Shown here: positions 11,461 through 23,689 of the stretch, in pieces
Numbering within the stretch: the stretch's first letter is position 1
Layout: every line of letters begins with the position of its first letter
Assembly: GCA_961205875.1 (NCBI GenBank)
Contig: OY540822.1
Coordinates: 1,180,501-1,244,500, forward strand
Source: Sialis fuliginosa
Lineage: Eukaryota; Arthropoda; Insecta; Megaloptera; Sialidae
Length of the DNA: 64,000 bases
Reading direction: 5' to 3'
Program-made: the position numbers and the translations under genes
Notes under the pieces: model-generated
What the model saw: only the letters and a program-made list of their open reading frames with translations
Told to the model about the DNA's origin: nothing
Databases searched by the model: none

Positions 11461-14230
11461 GTAAGTGCACTCAAAAAGCGCACATTGTTTCGAAAAGGTA
11501 ACCAAGTTATTATTTTAAAGGAGAAGATAAATTTCTAGTCTTTTTTTTTACTATTTTCTTTGAGTCATGTTTTAAAAGTACTTTGAAGTTAGCGTATTAG
11601 TGTAACGCGTTTTCTTTTACTATTAGTTAGGGTTATCGAGAATCACAATTTAAAAAATTTAATTATCACTTACCTTTGTAAGATTATTTTTATTTTGACC
11701 ACGACGAGAAAAAAAAAAGAAGTTTGGGAAGTAATTTTTTTTGGTCATTAATTGTTGTTGTTTGGGTCAAGTATCTTGATTTTAACTTGACGAATTTTGG
11801 CATTTTGCAGAAGCCAACATTGTTGTTAATTTGTAATTGACTTTCATTTTGTGCATAGACGAGGTTTGGTCCTTTTGATCAACCCTTGATTTAGTACACA
11901 GAGGAACTCCCTCGTACAGAGTGAGAGACTTGTTAGCTAGGGAATTTTAGATGTATCCCAACCTGGTTCACAAGTTCTCTAGGTATTTTGAAATTGATTT
12001 TATAGAGATTGTTCATAAGGATATTAAAGATTTAAAGAGATATTATTTATTGCTTAATGTTAAAGTAGTTGAAAGAAAGTTGTAATTGATGATGTGAGGT
12101 TTTCCCATTGATTTTATGTGTGATAATCGGGACGTGGAGGAAACAGAAACCCAATCCATACATGCCAGTCAGGAGAAGAAGAAGTTTACCCAAATGTATT
12201 TATGGTTGGTTGTCAATGGACTATCGACATCGGAGGACTGGTTATATTTGAGATGATGTTGCCCATGGAATATATATCATTGTTCACCCTGCGGTTGAAC
12301 AATCCCCAGGTGGCGGAGACTGTGACGTTGTGAAATTTCACTCGTCACATTTTTTTTTGAAGGCGCACCAATTAAACGTATTTGTCCAAAATCAAAATGA
12401 CAAATAACACAGGTCGCTAGATTGAAGCATTAGAACACGTGAACGCATCCATTTTGCGAGGCGCAAGCGCAGTGAATGATATATTTAAGTCACAAGTTGA
12501 TTAGACGGAAGCTAATTATTCTCGATATCGCCGCTGAAGAAGACAGACGTATTGTTTTGGGAGATGATTCCCGATAACGTCACGGAAGGAGGCAGACGTT
12601 CCGTTAAGATGGAGATGCAGGAAAATTTATAACACCAACTCAAATCCGAATCCAATTATTTGAGATGTCATCAGTAAACCTGGAATTCATCAGGACATCG
12701 AGGGAACATGTAAACGCACCAAGTATCAATTTCACACATATATTTTTTGACTCTTTATAAATTTGGGAAAACACGTTTTTTTTTTATTGTATTTTGTATG
12801 TAACATGTAACTTAATTTGCTCATATCTCTTTATCTCTATTTTAGTTCATTCCATTAATAATGTATTTTCATATTTTAAAAGCTAAGGCTATATTTCATT
12901 GTTTAAATTGTTTCTTTAAGTTTTGTGAGGTTAGGTTTAACATTGCTCATCGTGAAGGACATTGTCGAGTATTTTGTATAACATGTGCTTTATTTTGGGT
13001 TATATTGCTTAGCGGGGTTTTTTTAGATGAAAGTTAGTTTTTATTGATAATCTCTTTTGTATCGGGAAAGGTCGAATTTTGATTTGTATAGATTGTAGAT
13101 TTTGTTCTCTGTTGAACGTTGGCGTTCCGGGATTTTGTATTTGTTCTACGCTGTACAAATATTTTTGAGATATCATTTTTTATAACTTTCAGTCTAATGT
13201 TTGTGAAGTGTTTGTTTCGAGGCAATTAATCTTTTGTTGTTTATATTTTTCGTACACAGTTATACAAGGTATCTCTCTATATTTAATTCTGTTTTCATTT
13301 ATTCTTCTTGCATTGTTTTGAGCCTTCACGTTGAATGTCAAGTCACATTCGTTTTGTACTTTTATTTAAAAAGCTATTGCTAGCATTTAAGATTATTTCC
13401 ATTGACGTGTTATATCAATTTGAATTTTAATATTACCGATAATACAGATCTCTATCTAGTAATTATTTTTTTGAAGTTTGTCTATGGCGACTGTTTTAAG
13501 TGACGTTTACTTGAAATTTGTTCATGCTGTAAGTGAGTACAGCCTTTTTTTATATGCTGTATTGTCGATAATTAATTATATATTTCCTGTTCACGTGTGA
13601 GTGTAACAGTGTTACTTTACGTTTTGAATTTATTTATATTATTTGAGTTTTGACATTTCTCGTACAGAAACTTACCAGTTCAGAACTTTGTCATATTAAT
13701 CAAGTCAACATTTCAATTTTATACTTCAACCAAAGACTAGAATATAATTATTGTAACTTATGAATGTGAAGAAAATTTATATATCTCTTATTGTGTGAAG
13801 ATTTTATTCTACGAAAGTCAATAAATTGTTATTATGAATTTTTTTTTATATTTTCTTTATCACGTTTTAGTTTTCAGATACGTATATAATATTAAGACAT
13901 GTGTTTATAAGGGAATAGCATCCTCTTAGTCCAGGATTCACAAACACTGGAATTCCCTGGAATACTACTCAGGCCTAGTATGTTTTAAAACTGTGCCATT
14001 CTGCTATATACATCCTTGGTGACTCATAAGGGACTTTATCCTTAAGTATAAATTTTATTTATTTAATTTTATATTTCATTTATTTACATTACGCAATTTT
14101 GTATTTGTTATTATTCGCGGTTGTTGGTCATTGTCTGTTAAAAACTGATCAACTGGTAGCAGAGAATTTGTCTCGCTACGTGTCACCAAAGCCTTTACAT
14201 ATTCCTATTGAATTTTTTTTTATTCAGCTA
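11461..14230. other. Unassigned, possibly intronic or mobile-element DNA
   Basis: Long AT-rich stretch following the donor at 11461. At 12100-12660 composition is more balanced (for example TCACCCTGCGGTTGAACAAT), which hints at decayed element or exon material, but no frame holds. No bounded transposon was recognised. Confidence 0.4.
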
Positions 14231-14458
14231 AGGTAAAGGCACCAGTGGTGGCCACTATAAGAGCAAGTTTTCAGTTTTTTTGGATTAATGAGCTTGTATT
14301 TTGTAATTTTCATGAACTCGTTACTAATAAAACAAGTAATTCTTTATTTAATCAATTTCATTACCAAAATCCGCAAATATAGTTTTTTTCTTTAAATTAT
14401 AGCCTTTTATACAATAAATAAATAAGTAAATAGATTACATTTTTAATTAGAGCAGGGT

Positions 14459-15330
14459 CGTATTAAGTAAAATTTATAGTTAATGTTTAATAATAAATCA
14501 TAAGTAATTAAATACTAAGCAATGGAACTTTTGAAATCGATGTAATTAAACCGATAATGTTATTGAATATTTAAGCCAGGCACGTATTAAGAAGAATTTA
14601 CAATTAGTATTTTCTCATAAAATTTGTTTAAAAATGAAAATGTTAACCAATGGAAGTTGTTATATCTATGTAATTAAACTTATAATGTATATTGAATATT
14701 TAAGCCAGGCACGTATTAAATAGAATTTAAAATTAATTTTTCCAATAAAAACTGTATAAAACGAAACCATTTAGTAATAAGTTATGGAATTAATGTAGTT
14801 AATACGAAAATGTATATATGAATATTTTAGTCAGGTACGTATTAAGAAGAATTCATAATTAATATTTTCCAATAAAAACTATATAAAAATGAAACAATTA
14901 AGCAATGACAGTTATGACATTGATGTAGTTAAACTGAAAATGTATATATGAATATTTTAGTCAGCTACGTATTAAGAACAATTTATAATTAGAAAATTTT
15001 CTGATAAAAATTCTATAAAAATGAAAATATTAAGTAATGGTAGTTATGACTTTGATGTAACTAAACCAATAATGCATATTGTATATTTAAGCCAGGCACG
15101 TATTAAAAAGAATTTATAATTAATATTTTCTAATAAAAATTGTATAAAAATGAAACCGTTATAGCATTGATGTAGTTAAACCAAAAATGTATATATTAAT
15201 ATTTTAGTCAGGCACGTATTAAGAAAAATTTATAATGAATATTTTTTCATAAAAATTATATAAACATGAACATGTTTACCATCCGCAGTTGTTATATTGT
15301 GATTTTTGAGTCAGGGGCGTATAAAGAAAA
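14459..15330 (+). repeat. Left ~127-bp satellite of the AGGTAA element
   Basis: The box CAGGCACGTATTAA and close variants recur with CGTATTAA near 14459, 14583, 14712, 14838, 14968, 15099 and 15215, plus a degenerate copy near 15318. Units are separated by ~103-131 bp of AT-rich, partly conserved sequence. All copies point the same way. Confidence 0.85.
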
Positions 15331-16345
15331 ATATACAATTAATATTATCTAATATAATTTGTGCAGATGTTTTAGTAAAACACATGTGTGATAGTTACAC
15401 AATTAAATTTATTTTTTTAATTAACAAATTATAAATCACAAATAATAAGCAAGTATTTAACTAACAATTAATTATAAAAATTTATAAATTATAAATTTAT
15501 AGTAAGCAAGTTAATTAACAGTCGTCTTTATGTTAACCACACTTTCTTCTGATGATGAATTCACATCACATATGTTATGCCAGTATCTTATAATGAATAA
15601 AAAGCAAAAAATATACTAAAAATTATATTTCAACTAGCTCATTGGCCCGGTGTTACTCGGGGATATTAATTTAATTAAACATAAAGTAATCATGCCCACC
15701 TGACATGCCCACCCAACATGCTAACAACACACGGTTCACCACGAATTGTTTTTTCCGGCTTCATGAAATTTACCCAAAATATCCACAAATTATACACCTA
15801 AAGTTAACCTATCCATTAGTGAAAACCGGAATAAAATCCATTCAGTAGTTATTGAAAAAATCGTTTAAAATTATGTTTTCTCCCAGGAAACACCAGATCT
15901 TATCTTAGAATTTGTATGAAAATCAAAAATAAATAAATAGGTTACCTTTCTTGGAAGTTCTTTATTGTAATTTATAAAAATCCGTTTATTTATATTGTAA
16001 AATGCATATTTTTTCATTCAAACTCATGGTGGAAAGATAATTTGTAAGTATCATGATTCAAACTGACATTCACATATTTATAGTAATTGTTTTCAGCGTC
16101 TTATATCCCATAGCTACTGTGTTTTTCTATAAATGACAGTTCTATGCTCTGACATCATAGAAACAAAAGACGCTGTGCAAAAGATTCTTTTTCATCTTTT
16201 GATGTTAAATTTGAGATTTTCATAAAATATTATTAGCCACGATACTGCTCGTAAAAATTATCTAACTATTGGTGAAAACCGTATTGAAATCTGTTCAGTA
16301 ATTCCCGAGTCTATAAGACACACACAAACGAACATTCATTTTTAT

Positions 16346-16578
16346 GTTATTATTGATATTTCCACAGACTGGTATATATGTTAAATCAACTTCCCGGTAT
16401 GTACTGTGATTATTTATTTCTGGACAACGTTTATAATCTTGACATGTAAACAGTTTTGTTCGCAGAATTATTTTTTGTATTTACATTGTATTTTTTGGTA
16501 CCTGATGATGGGCCGTAATAACGGCCCGAAACGTTGTCCAGAAATAAATAATCACAGTACATACCGGGAAGTTGATTT
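16346..16578 (+). mobile_element. Penelope-like terminal-repeat insertion with 15-bp target duplication
   Basis: The insert is flanked by perfect direct repeats AACATTCATTTTTAT (16331-16345 and 16579-16593). It contains ~50-bp inverted arms (around ATTTATTTCTGGACAACGT and its complement), with a hammerhead core just inside the right arm. Inverted partial terminal repeats and ribozymes are typical of Penelope-like elements. It is nested in the Helitron, hence younger. No coding sequence survives. Confidence 0.8.
16500..16534 (+). ncRNA. Hammerhead ribozyme core
   Basis: CTGATGA (16502-16508) is followed by a perfect 6-bp stem II, GGGCCG-TAATAA-CGGCCC, and GAAAC: every invariant core block of a hammerhead. 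It sits in a Penelope-like terminal repeat, where such ribozymes are known. Stem III flanks were not fully traced. Confidence 0.75.
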
Positions 16579-17309
16579 AACATTCATTTTTATATATATA
16601 GATATATTAAACACATTCAATTCAAAATTTTAAATGACATTTAAAAATTTAAAAAATAATCAATAAAATATAATGAATCCATAGTTACGACATTTGCAAT
16701 TAATTTAGTAGATGCTTAAAGCGCATTATATGTAAACGTATTTTGTTTATTTTCTCCTCTTTAACATATCTTTTTCAATAATCAGACACGGGTTCATGGT
16801 TATCAATTAACCAAAGTATTTAAAAAAAATTAAAAAAATCTAATATCGGTTTTCGTTTTGATACTTTTTTACATCAAAACTTTTCTTTTCCTTTTTTTTC
16901 ATTTTTTTTAAATCTGAAATTTGAACCTTACATTATATCGCCCAAGGAATATAAAAAAAATAATAAAAAAATTGTAACTTTTTTTTGAAAAATTGGGGGC
17001 TCCTTGTTACCCCATTTATAAACTTATTCAAAAAAGGCCCACTAGTTGTTATTTTTTACCCTCAAGGAATGTATATACCAAATTTCAAGGTTCTCCGATG
17101 AGTGGAAATGGTCAACAAAATTATTGTGAGTCAGTCAGTGAGTGAGGACACTTCGTTATATATAGTAGATATCTATCTTAAAATAATATTATTTCTACTG
17201 TTAATAAGTATAAAAAATTATACAACGCGAGCGAAGCGGGTACGTCCAACATAACTATCATTAATTTTTCTTTTTTTGTATTTTTTACGATAAAAATCAT
17301 TTGTAAATT

Positions 17310-17715
17310 TTCGTTAATACAGGCCTGCCTAAACTGCACAGTTCTATATTTTATTTAAATTATATCAACATAACTGTCTAAGTTTTTCTTTAAATTTTTG
17401 TATATTTTAAATATAAAATATTATAAATTTTCGTTAATACGGGCCTGCTCTAAATTTTCAATATTATAATTTATTCAAATACTGTCAATATAACAACTAT
17501 TTTTTTACCTTATAACTATAGAATATAGTTTTTTAGAAAATATTATTTAAATTACTTCCTTAATACGGATCTGCCTTAATTATTCAAAATTTTTTTGTAC
17601 ATTAAACAATTCAAACAAACATAACAATTATCTTAAATTTGACTTTATGTTTTTATATATTTTTGCATAAAGTAATATCAATCGTAAATTTTCCTTAATA
17701 CTTACCTGACCTAAT
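17310..17715 (+). repeat. Right ~125-bp satellite of the AGGTAA element (mirrored)
   Basis: The box occurs as TTAATACAGGCCTGCC, TTAATACGGGCCTGCT, TTAATACGGATCTGCC and TTAATACTTACCTGAC at about 17314, 17434, 17560 and 17695. This is the reverse orientation of the left array, so the two arrays face each other across the element. Confidence 0.8.
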
Positions 17716-18272
17716 TTGAATATGTTAATTGCAAATTTATCTTTAGATTTATAATTCACTATATATTAATAATTTCAACCCGCCTGCTTAACATTTTTCA
17801 CACCTAGTAATGAAAACTACATTTGAAAACATCGCTGCCACTACTGGGTATTAGTGAAAAATGAATACCCAGTAATGGTTATTGAACACAAAACCCCTCC
17901 TAGAACAATAAAATTAAATTTAGTGGTGACCTTATCTTTAAGATATGTTCAAGAATGAAACATATTAATTTCACTTCAAAAAAAAAAATTTAAGCAGCAT
18001 AAAAATCACTAATAATTGAACTCGCTCCACTAATCATTTACATAAGAAAATACACACTACGTAAATTTCGACTGATCCGCGATGTTCAAATGTCCACCAT
18101 TTTGACACCTATTGGCCGATTGTCATCAAATCACGCTGTAAGACAGTTAAATATACATAGATTAATATTCAGAAATGATTATAATCAAATATCATCACAT
18201 ATTTGAAATTCAGGACATTTAATTAAACATTTGCCATTACTGGGGTGCTTGCCAAGACCGGTGCCGTTACCT

Positions 18273-20306
18273 TACCATAGTTTTTTTTTATCTATATTTT
18301 ACCAATGAAGCGGCACCCGTCGAGATAGATGATTTATCATGGATGCTACGTCTATCTCTTTACACGGGGTTCCTCATAGGAGATAAACCTGTGAGGCGGC
18401 TAAAACTGCCAAGTCGTCGCACTACATTAGATTGATTGTACAATGAAGCCAAATAGTTTAATGTGAGGTATACCTGTTCCCTGTGTATGTAATTACTATA
18501 AAATGCAAATCGAGTATTATTCATTTATTTAAACTATTGTTAAGGCTTCCGCGGTTTGTAATTTATAGATAAATAACATACATTTTATGAATTTTCGTAA
18601 CATACATATAACTAACATGTAATGTAATGTAATAAAATATTGTAATATCCGAAATGAAATGAAAAAATACAATGGTATTATTAATTAAATATGTTCTGTA
18701 AAACAAAAACTATAACGGAATTTAGTCAGATGTGTATTAAGTTAGATTTAATATCACTTTACTTAATGTAATGTAATGTAATCTCAGAAACAAATGCATA
18801 CATACTATATTCTATCGTGTGGGGGCAAACAGTCATATGTACGAATTTCTTATTTTACAGTACGGCAAATTTAAAGTTGGAAACATAATAATAAAAAATA
18901 TATTTCATATTGTTAAGTTTTTATTGTTGATTAAATTACATTAATAATATAACTTTAGTTATATTAAACTTAAATTTTAAAAATTTGCCCTGTTAGAAAA
19001 TTGAATGACATATGACCTTTTGAACATTTGCTTTTGGACAGGTAAAAAGTCATAAATACATATATTACTTTTTGAACGTTAGTATATTATATTATTTCAA
19101 GTTTTATGTACACATGTGATTTTTTGAATACACATAAACAAGTGATATTTATATATTTTACACAATAGGTGCATTTTACAAAACTTCATCCCATCCATTT
19201 TTTATGCGACAAATTCTGCGTTTTTATGTGAATCTAATGTATATGTGTTTTATATATGTACGTAGATTGATTCCAAATGATAAAAAATCGCGTAAAACAT
19301 AAGTATTTTAAGAACGTTAAAATTGTGCTATTTTTGTGCCAAATAAGTTTTAATTCTTTATTCCCCGCGTAAAAAATGGTTGGGTGTAGGTGTATTATTT
19401 TTTAATTTTCCGAGCTATTATAAAAGTAATTTTCATCAATTACATCTGGATCTGTATTATATGTTTTATCTTCTGTTTTTAAATTTAAATAAAAATCATA
19501 ATATATCCTATCTATATATGGTAATAATTGAAATAAATCTTTTTTTTCTCTTCGCTAATAAGAAGCGTTGTATTATCTATAACCAATTAAATCAATAGTA
19601 TTTTTTTATACCACGACGTAGGTTAAAATTAGTTAATATCTCAGCTAATACTTTATTCAATGTTTTCTGGGTTGCTGAAAAAAGGATTTTATTAGTTAGC
19701 AGCTATCAAATAATAAATAAAATTAACATTGCTTATATTTAGCTATATTTTTTGCTTAATCGGGTTGAACAGATTGACAAAAAATTTAAAAATAAAATAA
19801 ATTAAAATAAATTACAGCCTGTACACTGATTTGAACCAAAAAAGTCACTTATGCCCAATTGTGCGCCGCCCAACCTGACCTGGCGCCCCGGGCAGTTGCC
19901 CTGGTTATATGATATATCAGATAAATGTGTTTAAAATAATGAAAATATAGTAAGTATATTAACTCATCACACATCAGACCAACCCTGTTTTTAACGGTCT
20001 GAAAGACGCTGACCAACACTTCAATATGTGATAATAACAGATTGTTTCACAGGTAGTCAAGTTAATATGTATATTATCTTTAACGGTTAAGATTTCTTTG
20101 AAATTGCTGACCAGCACATCTATAACTTTATATGGAACGTACTTGTAAATTTAAAAAATACTCATTTATTTTCTCTAACAACCTTTTATTTATTCACAAT
20201 TATCACCGATATGTATAACAGTCGATATTCTTCTGTGAAATATGTAAATCTATCAACATAATATATACACATAATCTACCCCCACCACATTTCTACAATT
20301 TTTCAG
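18273..20306. other. AT-rich spacer with short repeats
   Basis: A ~130-bp more GC-rich patch at 18300-18430 (GTCGAGATAGATGATTTATC, GAGGCGGCTAAAACTGCC) is unexplained. Short (TGTAA)n tracts occur at about 18620 and 18770. One lone satellite box (CAGATGTGTATTAAGTTAG) lies near 18728. No gene was supported. Confidence 0.45.
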
Positions 20307-20341
20307 TATAAATAACTATCGGAATTTAATATATTGTCAGT
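20307..20341 (+). promoter_or_regulatory. Candidate TATA plus initiator core promoter
   Basis: TATAAATA (20307-20314) is followed by TCAGT (20337-20341). That places the initiator A 32 bases after the first T of the TATA box, the arthropod spacing. It immediately precedes the coding-like fragment at 20375-20614. Chance occurrence in AT-rich DNA cannot be excluded. Confidence 0.4.
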
Positions 20342-20374
20342 CAACGTAAAACAAGAAGTTACTTACTTACTTAT

Positions 20375-20614
20375 TTGCTTAATATAATAATAATAATATT
20401 AAAAGCTGGTGAGATAAAAAATAAACAATTGAAATTTTTTTCTGAATTAGTACCTTTTGAAAAATATCTTATTGAAAACATCAAATCAGTCTCCACCCGG
20501 TTTGGGAAAAAGATACTGGTTAGTACTCAAGATTTTTTTATTTTTCTACCATTACGATTTTCTAGTCTATTAGATGAGGAGTTAATCGAAATCAACAATG
20601 CATCACCAATATAA
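20375..20614 (+). pseudogene. Small coding-like fragment, possible OB-fold-type module
   Basis: The frame has no ATG. From ~20405 it reads as convincing protein: LKFFSELVPFEKYLIENIKS, then TRFGKKILVSTQDFFIFLP, then an RFSSLLDEELIEIN segment before the stop. Hydrophobic alternation with a TxFGKK turn and a 'FLPxRF' strand resembles small OB-fold-like ORFs that I associate with arthropod mobile elements. This is a recollection of style, not a search. It may be an exon (several AG dinucleotides precede it) or a relic. Function unknown. Confidence 0.35.
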
Positions 20615-21194
20615 ATGATGTAAAGCGGTGAAAATGAATTACTGAAGACATCGGAGATTGTATTTTCAGATAAATAAAGTAAGTAAAATATTTTAATTTA
20701 ATTTATATTTAATTAAATCCGTGCCTGACACTATCACTTCTTCGTTCTTATTATTATTATTATTTAGATAAGAAATGTCCGTTACATTTGTGTTTATCCC
20801 AACCCTAAACGTTCACATAAAAATGTATGGTGTTAAAACCAGATCCTTTTATTGTCATTAATAATATAATTAGTGAATTATTCGGTGCTGTACTTCATTT
20901 CACTTGGCGTTTCGATCAACATCTCGTGGTCTTCAAACTAATATTATTATGTTATTATTGATGTTTCCAATAAATAAGTAAGTATATTTTATTTTATTTT
21001 ATAATAATAATTTTTATTATTAAAATTGTGATGTTAAATTTTAATTAGAAAATTTTATTATTATTATTATTTTTATTTCATTACATTGGATTATTATTAT
21101 TATTTTTTAATAATTTGTTAAAGATCTGTTGTGTTTTAGATAGTTTTCGATGTTGTATCTTCTAAATTAATTACAAATATAAATAATTTCGATG
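20615..21194. other. AT-rich spacer with TTATTA microsatellite
   Basis: Runs of ATTATTATT occur near 20750 and 21060-21105. A single CCGTGCCTGAC word near 20717 matches the recurrent satellite box. No gene was seen. Confidence 0.5.
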
Positions 21195-21486
21195 TACAGT
21201 CGCCTGTAGAACTCGTCTGGCACCCTAAAGGCTAGAATCGCTTACAACAGATTCCAAATTTAAAGACAAACATCATCGGTTATCTTTTTCTATCAAGTTT
21301 AATATATTTCAAAACTAAAATTCGGAATATCAAATATTTATTGCCACAAAATTTACGTATACAATTTTCAATAGATTTACATAATAATTTAATTGCACAA
21401 ATATATATGAGTACCTATTATAAACGAAGAGTAGTTCTTTATCTAGCAAATGAATTTCAAAATATCTGTCTTTATTTGGGGTTCCG

Positions 21487-21867
21487 GTCAATTTATCGTA
21501 AACAATTTATCGTAAACAGTTTATCGTACAACAGTTTATCGTAAAACAATTTACCGAACGAACAATTTATCGTATGAACAATTTACCGTAAGAACAATTT
21601 ATCGTAAAACAATTTATCGTAAGAACAATTTATCGTATGGACAATTTTCCGTATGAACAATTTATCGTAAAACAATTTATCGTAAGAACAATTTATCGTA
21701 TGGACAATTTACCGTATGAACAATTTATCGTAAAACAATTTATCGTAAAACAATTTATCGTAGAACAATTTATCGTAAAACAATTTATCGTAAAACAATT
21801 TATCGTAAAACAATTTATCGTAGAGCAATTTATCGTAAAACAATTTATCGTAAAACAATTTATGTAT
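21487..21867 (+). repeat. Foldback left minisatellite (CAATTTATCGTAAAA units)
   Basis: About 21 tandem 15-20-bp units of CAATTTATCGTA with variable linkers (AAA, AGAA, TGAA, TGGA). The repeat happens to be open in one frame and spells KQFIV/EQFIV repeats. That is a by-product of the repeat length, not a gene. Confidence 0.9.
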
Positions 21868-22132
21868 TATTATTGTCACAGACTCCACTGGACTTTCTTA
21901 TACGTATTAAGGTCAAATCAATTATGAAAATATTATATAATATATTATTATATAGAAACCTTGTTTTCTAATTTTATCAATTAAAAAAAATGTACAGATG
22001 CGTATTAAGTTAGATTTTAGGCCCAAATTATTAAAATAATAAATACACATTACATATAAATAATATATATAAACCTTATTTATTATTTAATCAATTAAAA
22101 AAAATGTACAGAAGCGTATTGAGTAATTATTG

Positions 22133-23356
22133 AGACCCGTGTATTAAACTAATTAATAAACTCACAACTCGCCCCCTGTCACAGATGGAGGGTTGTAACT
22201 GGTCTCATTGGATCCGGCGGGAAAAATACTATAGGATTCTAGGGGAATGGGGGGCAAAACAACCCTCTATCTAGCACAGGAGTCGAGATATTTACGATTT
22301 TCTGTAATGAATACCATAAGTAGCGAAACAGAAAAATTCAATATTTACAATAAATACTGCATATAAACATAAGATATTATTATTTAATTTAATAGAATGA
22401 AATAAAAAGTTCAGGCATGTATTAAGTGATATTTTAGGCCCGTATTGTTAAAACAACAAATACACATATGTACATAGAAACCTTGTTTATAATTTAGTCA
22501 GTTAAAAATAATTGTACAGAAGCGTATTGAGTGATTTTTGAGACCCGTGTATTAATCTAATTAATAAACTCACAACTCGCCCCCTGTCACAGATGGAGGG
22601 TTGTAACTGGTCTCATTGGATCCGGCGGGAAAAATACTATAGGATTCTAGGGGAATGGGGGGCAAAACAACCCTCTATCTAGCACAGGAGTCGAGATATT
22701 TACGATTTTCTGTAATGAATACCATAAGTAGCGAAACAGAAAAATTCAATATTTACAATAAATACTGCATATAAACATAAGATATTATTATTTAATTTAA
22801 TAGAATGAAATAAAAAGTTCAGGCATGTATTAAGTGATATTTTAGGCCCGTATTGTTAAAACAACAAATACACATATGTATATAGAAACCTTGTTTATAA
22901 TTTAGTCAGTTAAAAATAATTGTACAGAAGCGTATTGAGTGATTTTTGAGACCCGTGTATTAAACTAATTAATAAACTCACAAATCGCCCCCTGTCACAG
23001 ATGGAGGGTTGTAACTGGTCTCATTGGATCCGGCGGGAAAAATACTATAGGATTCTAGGGGAATGGGGGGCAAAACAACCCTCTATCTAGCACAGGAGTC
23101 GAGATATTTACGATTTTCTGTAATGAATACCATAAGTAGCGAAACAGAAAAATTCAATATTTACAATAAATACTGCATATAAACATAAGATATTATTATT
23201 TAATTTAATAGAATGAAATAAAAAGTTCAGGCATGTATTAAGTGATATTTTAGGCCCGTATTGTTAAAACAACAAATACACATATATTAAATAGAAACCT
23301 TGTTTATAATTTAGTCAATTAAAAATAATTGTACAGAACCTTATTGAGTGATTTTT
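22133..23356 (+). repeat. Three 408-bp tandem units, Foldback left arm
   Basis: Units start AGACCCGTGTATTAA at 22133, 22541 and 22949 (period 408) and are nearly identical. The last is slightly truncated. Each contains ATTGGATCCGGCGGGAAAAA, CGAGATATTTACGATTTTCT and boxes of the CGTATTRAG type (CAGGCATGTATTAAG, CAGAAGCGTATTGAG). Confidence 0.9.
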
Positions 23357-23689
23357 GAGGCCCGTGTTTAATTAATAAACTCGCCTCTGTCACGTGATGA
23401 AAGAATGTAATATAACATTGTTTTACATTGAACTGTTTACCATAAATTGAACGCAAATCGATTAAATAATATTCAATGTTTCTAAATAGTAGGTATACGT
23501 GAATTTGTTATTTTAAGAATACAGGCCTATATTATCACTTGATATACATCTGTACATTTTTAAAATTTATTTTTTTAGTAATAATATCTAAGGTATATTA
23601 TTATTGTGTAAGAGGTGGATATTGATTTTGTTTCTTTTTCACTATTTATTCATAATAGAAAATCGTAATTAACACGTCACCTATACGAG
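23357..23689. other. Central single-copy spacer of the Foldback element
   Basis: AT-rich, non-repeated sequence between the inverted arms. It holds no coding frame, so no transposase is carried. Confidence 0.7.

Larger units (their letters stand above)
15634..17169 (-). mobile_element. Complete non-autonomous Helitron with verified A|T insertion site
   Basis: On the minus strand it starts TCTACTATATATAACGAAGT and ends GGGCCAATGAGCTAG. It sits exactly between A (15633) and T (17170). The inverted copy of the host element near 33445 keeps the uninterrupted sequence TATTTCAATATCTATCTT, so insertion without duplication is shown directly. The ~1.5-kb body carries no Rep/helicase frame. A Penelope fragment with its own 15-bp duplication is nested inside (16346-16578). 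Confidence 0.9.
14231..18272 (+). mobile_element. AGGTAA-family TIR element, copy 1 (TA target), split by a Helitron
   Basis: Terminal inverted repeats read AGGTAA[A/C]GGCACC[A/G]GT and are bracketed by TA on both sides, suggesting a TA duplication as in Tc1/mariner-type elements. Without the Helitron at 15634-17169 it is ~2.5 kb, matching the inverted copy at 32350-34931. Left and right halves hold satellites with the same box in mirrored orientation. Further GCCATTACTGG-type words cluster near the ends. No transposase frame is present, so it is non-autonomous. The superfamily is inferred from the TA target only. Confidence 0.75.

Noticed and set aside
18300..18430. GC-rich patch considered as a tRNA, snRNA or SINE head
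   Set aside because: No cloverleaf or A/B boxes could be drawn, so only its composition is recorded.
21637..21927. 96-residue frame of KQFIV/EQFIV repeats (and its mirror at 25157-25384)
   Set aside because: It is a translation of the Foldback minisatellite whose unit length keeps the frame open; the same words appear in mirror image in the other arm. No coding evidence.
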